Source of the DNA: Acidobacteriaceae bacterium
GTDB lineage: Bacteria > Acidobacteriota > Terriglobia > Bryobacterales > Bryobacteraceae
Assembly (NCBI GenBank): GCA_019246575.1
Contig: JAFAQG010001023.1
Coordinates: 1 to 6,947 of the forward strand
Reading direction: 5' to 3'
Length of the DNA stretch: 6,947 nucleotides
The stretch's first letter is position 1. The number at the start of each line of letters is the position of its first letter. The translations under genes and the position numbers were made by a program. Below the pieces are notes generated by a model. The model was not told where the DNA came from. It did not search any database and saw only the letters and a list, made by a program, of their open reading frames with translations. Of this stretch, positions 1-4,986 are shown in pieces.

Positions 1-191
1 GGCCCGGACAGGAACACCAGGAGGCGATCAGGGAAGCAGCCCGAGCAGCAGGTGTGGAAGTAGTTATGCCGCTTACCTGTGCCGACGTTCCCGCGCCGGA
101 CTTTCTTGACGACGTCCACCTCACGCCGGAAGGCGCACGGCTCTACACTTCTGCGATTGCAACACAGCTGCGGGATGACCCCACGCGATAA
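1..191 (+). CDS. SGNH/GDSL-type hydrolase, C-terminal fragment
   Basis: The reading frame is open from the window edge (first whole codon at base 3) to TAA at 189-191, giving the last 62 residues of a longer protein; the start lies to the left. Near the end is DFLDDVHLTPEGARLYT, which fits the last conserved block of SGNH/GDSL hydrolases. In that block Asp-x-x-His (Asp36 and His39 of the visible part) supplies two residues of the catalytic triad and is followed by a helix (ARLYTSAIATQL). The preceding AAGVEVVMPL looks like the last Rossmann-like strand. The family includes esterases, lysophospholipases and O-acetyl-group hydrolases or transferases. A SGNH protein paired with an MBOAT acyltransferase is also possible, because its terminal block is similar. 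The Ser, Gly and Asn blocks are outside the window, so substrate and location cannot be judged. It is 37 bases upstream of the GntR gene on the same strand, with no terminator hairpin seen between them. Confidence 0.75.
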   Translation, partial: PGQEHQEAIREAARAAGVEVVMPLTCADVPAPDFLDDVHLTPEGARLYTSAIATQLRDDPTR

Positions 192-203
192 GCGGAGTGC
201 ACC

Positions 204-227
204 TGTGATATAGTCCTACATATCACA
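204..227. promoter_or_regulatory. Perfect inverted repeat, probable GntR (YtrA-type) operator
   Basis: TGTGATAT (204-211) and ATATCACA (220-227) are exact reverse complements separated by an 8-base spacer. The site ends one base before the GTG start of the GntR gene and is the only clear symmetrical element in the 37-base gap. GntR-family operators are typically palindromes with outer GT...AC bases, which this has, and such repressors often bind their own promoter. The half-site spacing is too wide for CRP/FNR (14 bases between TGTGA and TCACA instead of 6). The inverted repeat is seen directly; assigning it to the adjacent repressor is inference. Confidence 0.7.
209..214 (+). promoter_or_regulatory. 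Candidate -10 box of the GntR-ABC operon
   Basis: TATAGT differs from the sigma-70-type TATAAT consensus at one base and lies inside the inverted repeat, straddling the left half-site and the spacer. No convincing -35 hexamer is found 16-18 bases upstream. Transcription would begin near 221, leaving a leader of about 8 bases or fewer before GTG 229. That agrees with the absence of any Shine-Dalgarno sequence there. A repressor on the palindrome would cover this box. Confidence 0.4.
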
Positions 228-228
228 A

Positions 229-651
229 GTGCAGCTGTTCGTTTCAGCATCGGATGAGCTCCCGATTTACCGGCAATTGATGCGGCAGATCACGGACGCC
301 ATTGCCGTGGGACGGCTCAAACCCGGAGAAAAACTACCTTCCCATCGGGAGCTCGCAGAGCAGCTCATCATCGCACCGCTGACAGTGAAGAAAGCATACG
401 ACGAACTGGAAGCTGCGGGTTTTATCGAGACTCAGCGCGGTCGTGGAACCTTCATCGCCGAGCGGTTTCCGAAGCGCGATGCCGTCGAACAGAAGGAACT
501 CCTCGATGCCGTCGCCCGGCAGTTTCTATCGCGGGCATATCTGGCGGGTTTTGACCTATCCGGAGCGCTGAAGCTGTTGCGCGAAGCTGACCGCCAGCTG
601 ACTTCTGACAGCGTTCCGGATCTCACATCGACAAGGAGGCGACGTGAATAG
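229..651 (+). CDS. GntR-family transcriptional repressor, YtrA subfamily
   Basis: This 140-residue protein has an N-terminal GntR winged helix-turn-helix at about residues 11-77. The usual landmarks are in order: LPIYRQL (11-17), LKPGEKLPSHRELAEQL (30-46), the recognition-helix region TVKKAYDELEAAGFI (52-66) and the wing RGRGTFIA (70-77). Only about 60 residues follow, too few for the large FadR or HutC ligand domains and typical of the YtrA subfamily, whose short helical tail serves dimerisation. Members usually repress an ABC transporter operon that includes their own gene, matching the next two genes here. GTG 229 is the only sensible start: an in-frame TAG lies at 211-213 and the conserved IYRQL motif begins 12 codons in. 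No Shine-Dalgarno sequence precedes it, so translation may be leaderless or nearly so. Its last 8 bases overlap the ABC gene. The effector is unknown. Confidence 0.93.
   Translation: MQLFVSASDELPIYRQLMRQITDAIAVGRLKPGEKLPSHRELAEQLIIAPLTVKKAYDELEAAGFIETQRGRGTFIAERFPKRDAVEQKELLDAVARQFLSRAYLAGFDLSGALKLLREADRQLTSDSVPDLTSTRRRRE
633..639 (+). promoter_or_regulatory. Ribosome binding site for the ABC ATPase gene
   Basis: AAGGAGG, a full-strength Shine-Dalgarno sequence, sits inside the end of the GntR reading frame, 4 bases before GTG 644. It fixes that start and contrasts with the missing Shine-Dalgarno at the GntR start. The ATPase may therefore be translated independently and more strongly than the repressor. 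Confidence 0.8.
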
Positions 652-1555
652 CATTCTCGAATTTAACGAAGTAACCCGAGCTTACAAGAAAGGAATTCCT
701 GTGTTGAAGGGAGTCAGCTTCTCGCTGGGAGCAGGAGAAGTCGTCGGACTCCTTGGTCCAAACGGGGCGGGGAAGACGACCCTGATCCGCATCGCGATGG
801 GCATGCTTTATCCCGATTCCGGATGGGTTCGCGTATTCGGCCTGGCGCCCACCGAAAAGCCGGTGGAGGTGAAGCGCGGAATCGGCTATGTCGCGGAAGA
901 CCAGATTCTCCCCGGTTCGGCTTCGATCGGCGAGATCGTTTCGCTGCACCGTTACCTCTTCCCCGCGTGGGATGCCGAGCTCGAGCGCGATCTGATGGAC
1001 CGGTTCGGGCTGTCTCCTCGCCAAAAGATACGGGCCCTCAGTAAAGGGCAGGCCCGGCAGGCCGCGCTCTTGTGCGCAGTCTGTCACCGCCCGGAACTGT
1101 TGATCCTCGACGAGCCTGCCGGAGGGCTCGATCCCGCAGCGCGGCGCGAGTTTCTCGAGGCATCGATTCAGTTGCTCAACCGCGAAGGTACGACGATTCT
1201 CTTCTCGTCGCATTACATGGGCGACGTCGAGCGGATCGGCGGCCGCATCGTACTGCTCGACGAAGGCAGTGTTCGCCTCGACACCGCGCTCGATCATGCG
1301 CGAGAAGATCTCTGTCTCGCGATTGTGCCGCTCGCCTCTGCGCCCGAACACGCTGCTCTCGAACAAGTCCCCGGTTGTCTGCGAACGCGGCGCGTCTTCG
1401 CCGATTGGCACGCAGTTTTCGAAGGCTCGCCCGAAACAGTCCAACTCCGCTTGCGGCAGTCTCTCGGCATGAACGGGATTCGGTGTGTCCGGTTGCCTCT
1501 GGAAGAATTGTTTGTCGAACTGGTGGGCGGGAAACGCGAAAGGAAGACATTGTGA
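644..1555 (+). CDS. ABC transporter ATP-binding protein (GntR-linked, ABC-2 type)
   Basis: This is a 303-residue cytoplasmic ATPase that should power the membrane protein encoded next. The nucleotide-binding domain fills about residues 4-215. It shows Walker A GPNGAGKT (38-45), a Q-loop region IGYVAED (80-86) with Glu85 where Gln is common, the signature LSKGQ (132-136), Walker B LLILDE (152-157), a D-loop GGLD (160-163) and the switch His190 in SSH. All catalytic residues are present. About 90 residues follow the core, as in BcrA/YtrB/CcmA-like drug or lipid exporter ATPases. The segment LFPAWDAELERDLMDRFGL (105-123) is typical of ATPases encoded beside YtrA regulators. GTG 644 is chosen from the strong Shine-Dalgarno at 633-639; it overlaps the GntR gene by 8 bases, and the stop overlaps the permease start by 4. 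Transport substrate and direction are not shown by the sequence; export, or an antibiotic/cell-envelope role, is inference from relatives. Confidence 0.95.
   Translation: MNSILEFNEVTRAYKKGIPVLKGVSFSLGAGEVVGLLGPNGAGKTTLIRIAMGMLYPDSGWVRVFGLAPTEKPVEVKRGIGYVAEDQILPGSASIGEIVSLHRYLFPAWDAELERDLMDRFGLSPRQKIRALSKGQARQAALLCAVCHRPELLILDEPAGGLDPAARREFLEASIQLLNREGTTILFSSHYMGDVERIGGRIVLLDEGSVRLDTALDHAREDLCLAIVPLASAPEHAALEQVPGCLRTRRVFADWHAVFEGSPETVQLRLRQSLGMNGIRCVRLPLEELFVELVGGKRERKTL
1540..1546 (+). promoter_or_regulatory. Ribosome binding site for the permease gene
   Basis: AAGGAAG lies 5 bases before GTG 1552, within the last codons of the ATPase gene. It supports GTG 1552 as the permease start rather than any start further upstream in the same open frame, which continues back through the ATPase gene to 1072. 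Confidence 0.65.
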
Positions 1556-2832
1556 TTTGGCGCTTACTTCCCGCAAAGCTTTGGCCACTGAATCTCATAC
1601 CGACGCTGGTCTTTATTGCGGGCCTTTGGGCACTTTTCAGCTATGCCCCTCCGCCTCAGACGCCGCCAGCTATCTACACCTCCTCAGAATTGACCTTTCT
1701 CTTGCTTTTTCTGTGGATGTTGGGGCAGTGGGACGTCCGTGCAACCCATTTCCATTTAGGACTGCCGATCCACGGACGCAAGTTGATGGAAGCGAATATG
1801 CTGAGCAGGCTGATCTCGATCTGGTTTCCTAGTTTGCTCTCTATCTGGTTGGTGGCGCGTCAGCTAAATGCGGCCAGTCCTCAGTTGATGGCTCTGATCG
1901 CCGTTGCATCGGTGTTTACGTTAGCGGGTACGGTGACGCAATCGTTCCGGCTCCATGAAACTAAGCCGACGCAGGTCATTGTGGGATTCACGCGGGTGAT
2001 TGCGGTGACAACTGCGGTGCTTCTGGCCAGCCTGGGTGATACGAGCGTAGTCATTGCCGGTTGCTTGGCATCGGCTGCGGTTCTATTCGCTGTAACCTGG
2101 GTGCGCACTCCTCCTGGATTTCTACTTGCATCGGAGAGCAGAACAACACGGCGCGCAGCAGGAGAGAGCCAATCGGTGCTGCAGCACCTGCCCTGGGTGA
2201 CACTAATGCGCGCCTTGTGTCCCGGTTATGCCTGGACGACGTTTCTTTTTCTTTGGATGGTAATGAGAATAGAGCCGTGGATCTTTTCCGCATTTGCGGG
2301 TCCCATCTTGATGGCGAATTTCCGGCGGAATTCGGAACTGCTGCTCGCACTCCCTATCTCGTCAAGCAAACTGCTGCTGGCGCGGATAATTCCGGGCCTC
2401 TTTATGGCGTTAACAGCGTCGTACGGCGCCAGACCCAATTTCGGAGACTTGCACGAGACTCCGCGTCTGCTCTTCATCCGGCTCGCTGTGATAACAGCAC
2501 TCTTCCTGATTCACCTTTCAGGCTTTCAGTTCTATTCTTGGAAACGCGTCTCCTGGGCACCGCGCCTCTTTAGATTTGTGGTTTGGGTTCTTCCGAGCTC
2601 TGTACTGAGCATAGGCTGTTTGCTTTTGCCTCTGCAAAGCTTGAGAAGCGATACTGACTGGCATCTGAGCGCTCCCTTGAGTTGGTTCAGCGCACATCTG
2701 CCTGCCAATTCCTGGGAAATGGCAGGCATCGTCGTTGCTGTGTTAGCGGGCCTATACGGGCTGAACGACTGGCAGACCCGCGAGCAAGACCGGCAGCCCT
2801 CCACAACGCTCTCACGAATTCTTGCCGAATGA
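1552..2832 (+). CDS. ABC-2-type transporter permease, polytopic membrane protein
   Basis: This 426-residue membrane protein is the likely partner of the ATPase just upstream; the genes overlap at GTGA (1552-1555). I count roughly ten hydrophobic segments, at about residues 13-32, 47-60, 87-103, 108-127, 137-156, 159-178, 228-250, 274-293, 306-323, 339-361 and 390-407, some of which may be re-entrant. Two similar stretches stand out: LGLPIHGRKLMEANMLSRL (69-87) and LALPISSSKLLLARIIPGL (265-283). Both have the LP[IV]...K.L...R signature that ABC-2 permeases carry on a cytoplasmic loop before a helix. Finding it twice, about 196 residues apart, suggests two related halves in one chain. The open frame reaches back to 1072, but that part is a shadow of the ATPase gene. 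The start rests on the Shine-Dalgarno at 1540-1546 and on the overlap. I do not recognise a specific family name, and the substrate is unknown. Confidence 0.85.
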   Translation: MIWRLLPAKLWPLNLIPTLVFIAGLWALFSYAPPPQTPPAIYTSSELTFLLLFLWMLGQWDVRATHFHLGLPIHGRKLMEANMLSRLISIWFPSLLSIWLVARQLNAASPQLMALIAVASVFTLAGTVTQSFRLHETKPTQVIVGFTRVIAVTTAVLLASLGDTSVVIAGCLASAAVLFAVTWVRTPPGFLLASESRTTRRAAGESQSVLQHLPWVTLMRALCPGYAWTTFLFLWMVMRIEPWIFSAFAGPILMANFRRNSELLLALPISSSKLLLARIIPGLFMALTASYGARPNFGDLHETPRLLFIRLAVITALFLIHLSGFQFYSWKRVSWAPRLFRFVVWVLPSSVLSIGCLLLPLQSLRSDTDWHLSAPLSWFSAHLPANSWEMAGIVVAVLAGLYGLNDWQTREQDRQPSTTLSRILAE

Positions 2833-2866
2833 ACGCTGCCGTCGCGGCACGACCGGTTCCGCCGCA

Positions 2867-2872
2867 TAGAAT
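2867..2872 (+). promoter_or_regulatory. Candidate -10 box of the S9 peptidase gene
   Basis: TAGAAT, one mismatch from TATAAT, ends 7 bases before ATG 2880 inside the only AT-rich patch of the 47-base gap. A start of transcription 7 bases downstream would fall on the A of the ATG, giving a leaderless message. This agrees with the lack of a Shine-Dalgarno sequence before this ATG. No good -35 hexamer is visible, so the call is tentative. Confidence 0.4.
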
Positions 2873-2879
2873 AATTTTC

Positions 2880-4976
2880 ATGCGATCCAACGCGCTCGTC
2901 ACTGTGGTCGTGTGCGCCGCGAGCGCCTGTCATGCATTTGCCGCCAAGGCGCCTTTCACCTTCGAGGCCATGATGAAGATCGCGCGTATCGACGAGGCGC
3001 AATTGTCGCCCGACGGCAAGGCTGTCGCCTTCACTGTGCAAACCGTCGACATGCCCAACAACACGAAACCCACTCAGGTCTACATCGTTCCCCTGGCCGG
3101 CGGACCTCCGCAGCGGCTGACGGCAGAGGGAATGTCGAACTCGCGCCCGCGCTGGTCGCCCGATTCGAAGCGCATCTTCTTCGTTTCGGACCGCAAGGAC
3201 AGTTCTCAAATCTGGTCGATGAACGCCGATGGGAGCGATCAAAAGCAGATCTCGACGCTACCGACCGGCGCCGATGGCCTGAGTCTGTCGCCCGACGGCA
3301 AACTGATGCTGTTCACAAGCGATGTATACCCGGGATGCGCTCCCCCGAACGCCAAGCCCGGCGTTGAGTATGACGCGCCTTGCAATAAGGCGAAGCTCGA
3401 TGAAGAGGCGGCCTCCAAGATGTACGCACGCATCTACACATCCCTCCTGTATCGTCACTGGACAAAATACGAAGGCACGAAACGGCAGCACATCCTTATA
3501 CAACCCGTCGACGGCTCGGGCAAGATTCGCGACCTCACGCCGGGCAACGTGAATGTTCCACCTTTCGCACTCGGCGGGCCGGAGGCATACGCCTTCTCGC
3601 CCGATAGCACTCAGATAACGTACGTCGCCAATACCGACACGAATCTCGCAACCAGCACTAATTCGGATCTATTCACTGTTGCGGTTTCTGGCGGTGAAGC
3701 GAAGCGAATCACTACGAATCCGGGGGCGGACGAAGGCCCGCTTTATTCGCCCGACGGCAAGTATCTCGCGTACCGAACGCAGACGCGCGCCGGCTTTGAG
3801 AGCGATCAATGGCGTCTCGCTGTTCTCGATGTTCAGTCCGGCAAAATGAACACGCTCACGGATGCGCTCGACCGCTGGGTTGAAGGCTACACCTGGTCAC
3901 CCGATTCCAAGAGGATCTTCTTCACCGTTGACGATCATGGAACGAACCCTTTGTTCATGATGCCCGTCGAGGGCGGCCCGATTCGAACCATCGCACAAGG
4001 CCCAACGTCCGTCTCCGGCGTTCAGTTTACAGGGGACAACAAGACGATGATCTATATGGGGCAAAGCGGATCGCAGCCCGTCGAGATCTTCAAGGTCCTT
4101 TCAAGCGGCGGCGCTGGCACGCCGCTCACGCATCTCAACGACGAGGTCGTCAACACTTATCAATTGACTCCGCTCGAATCCGTCTGGGTAAGCGGCGGAG
4201 ACGGCACAAAGATCGAAAGCTTCATTGTCAAGCCGCCCGAGTTCAACCCTGCCAACAAATATCCGGCGCTAGTCCAAATTCACGGCGGGCCTCAGAGCGA
4301 CTGGGGTGAAACCTTCAGCTACCGCTGGAACGCACAGGTATTCGCAGGCGCAGGATATGTTGTCGCGATGCCGAATCCTCACGGGTCCACTGGCTACGGC
4401 CAGGCATTCACGGACGCAGTAAGCGGCGATTGGGGCGGCAAGCCTTATGACGACATCATGGCCGCCGCCGATTACGTCGGCAATTTGCCGTATGTCGATA
4501 AGGACCGGATGGTTGCCGCCGGTGGCTCTTACGGCGGCTACATGATCGATTGGATACTCGGCCACACGGATCGCTTTAAGGCGCTTGTTTCACATGCCGG
4601 CGTTTACGATCTCCGCAGCGAAGCCGGCACGACAGAAGAGCTTTGGTTTCCCAAATGGGAATTCCAGGGATTCCCATGGGAGAATCCCGAGATGTACGAC
4701 AAATGGTCGCCGAGTATGTTTGTCAAAGAGTTCAAGACGCCTACGCTTGTTACACATGGCGAGCTGGATTATCGCGTGCCGATCGGCCAGGGCGAGCAAC
4801 TTTTCACTGCCCTGCAGATCATGAACGTGCCCTCGAAACTCTTGCAGTTCCCCGACGAGGGCCACTGGATTCTCAAACCGCAAAACAGCCAGTTGTGGTA
4901 CTCGACCATGATCGAGTGGCTGAATCGCTATACCAAGCCTGCTGCGGTTGCAGACGGGAAACCGGCTGCTCAGTGA
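2880..4976 (+). CDS. Exported S9 (prolyl oligopeptidase) family peptidase, dipeptidyl-peptidase-like
   Basis: This 698-residue serine peptidase is predicted to be secreted to the periplasm. A signal peptide occupies residues 1-21: basic start MRSN, hydrophobic core, AFA before the cut. The propeller region has seven blade motifs of the SPDGK/SPDSK type at residues 43, 93, 137, 240, 290, 340 and 384. Between blades three and four lies an insertion with Cys153 and Cys168 (possible disulfide), continuing into SLLYRHWTKYEG, as in dipeptidyl-peptidase-like and acylaminoacyl-peptidase-like S9 proteins. The alpha/beta-hydrolase domain follows, with HGGP (468-471), GSTGYG (502-507), nucleophile Ser550 in GGSYGGYM, Asp630 in GELDYRVP and His662 in DEGHW, so the triad is intact. 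Such enzymes cleave short peptides, often releasing dipeptides, for nutrient uptake. ATG 2880 is preferred because it begins a normal signal peptide. An in-frame ATG at 2829 would add 17 residues and overlap the permease stop as ATGA. The tail after about residue 685 is Ala/Lys-rich and probably disordered. Confidence 0.95.
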   Translation: MRSNALVTVVVCAASACHAFAAKAPFTFEAMMKIARIDEAQLSPDGKAVAFTVQTVDMPNNTKPTQVYIVPLAGGPPQRLTAEGMSNSRPRWSPDSKRIFFVSDRKDSSQIWSMNADGSDQKQISTLPTGADGLSLSPDGKLMLFTSDVYPGCAPPNAKPGVEYDAPCNKAKLDEEAASKMYARIYTSLLYRHWTKYEGTKRQHILIQPVDGSGKIRDLTPGNVNVPPFALGGPEAYAFSPDSTQITYVANTDTNLATSTNSDLFTVAVSGGEAKRITTNPGADEGPLYSPDGKYLAYRTQTRAGFESDQWRLAVLDVQSGKMNTLTDALDRWVEGYTWSPDSKRIFFTVDDHGTNPLFMMPVEGGPIRTIAQGPTSVSGVQFTGDNKTMIYMGQSGSQPVEIFKVLSSGGAGTPLTHLNDEVVNTYQLTPLESVWVSGGDGTKIESFIVKPPEFNPANKYPALVQIHGGPQSDWGETFSYRWNAQVFAGAGYVVAMPNPHGSTGYGQAFTDAVSGDWGGKPYDDIMAAADYVGNLPYVDKDRMVAAGGSYGGYMIDWILGHTDRFKALVSHAGVYDLRSEAGTTEELWFPKWEFQGFPWENPEMYDKWSPSMFVKEFKTPTLVTHGELDYRVPIGQGEQLFTALQIMNVPSKLLQFPDEGHWILKPQNSQLWYSTMIEWLNRYTKPAAVADGKPAAQ

Positions 4977-4986
4977 CATTGCTCAC
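4973..4986. other. Convergent gene junction with small palindrome over both stop codons
   Basis: The peptidase stop (TGA, 4974-4976) and the GH57 stop (TGA on the - strand, 4985-4983) face each other across 6 bases. GTGA (4973-4976) and TCAC (4983-4986) form a 4-base-pair inverted repeat with a 6-base loop. There is no GC-rich stem and no T-run on either strand, so I do not call a terminator. The two transcripts probably overlap at their 3' ends. Confidence 0.5.

Noticed and set aside
204..227. CRP/FNR-type site (TGTGA...TCACA)
   Set aside because: The half-sites are 14 bases apart instead of 6, so the GntR operator reading fits better.
1072..1551. Upstream extension of the permease frame through the ATPase gene
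   Set aside because: The extension is Arg-rich, low-complexity text from an out-of-frame reading of the ATPase; the Shine-Dalgarno at 1540-1546 and GTG 1552 give a sensible membrane-protein start.
623..1588. Long open frame on the - strand (321 codons) opposite the ABC ATPase
   Set aside because: It mirrors the codon structure of a certain gene with all ABC motifs, has no recognisable motif and no Shine-Dalgarno sequence; a shadow frame in GC-rich DNA.
2485..2498. Inverted repeat GCTGT-GATA-ACAGC in the permease gene
   Set aside because: Short, inside coding sequence encoding a membrane segment, no nearby promoter and unlike the 204-227 operator; likely chance.
2837..2865. Hairpin or terminator between permease and peptidase (TGCCG-TCG-CGGCA, or GCGGC...GCCGC)
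   Set aside because: Stems are only 5 base pairs and mutually exclusive, and no T-run follows directly; the TTTT at 2875-2878 is too far away.
4648..4681. Adjacent palindromes TTCCCA-AA-TGGGAA and TCCCATGGGA
   Set aside because: They lie inside the S9 coding sequence, at codons for the conserved FPKWEFQGFPWENP region, and are explained by that protein sequence.
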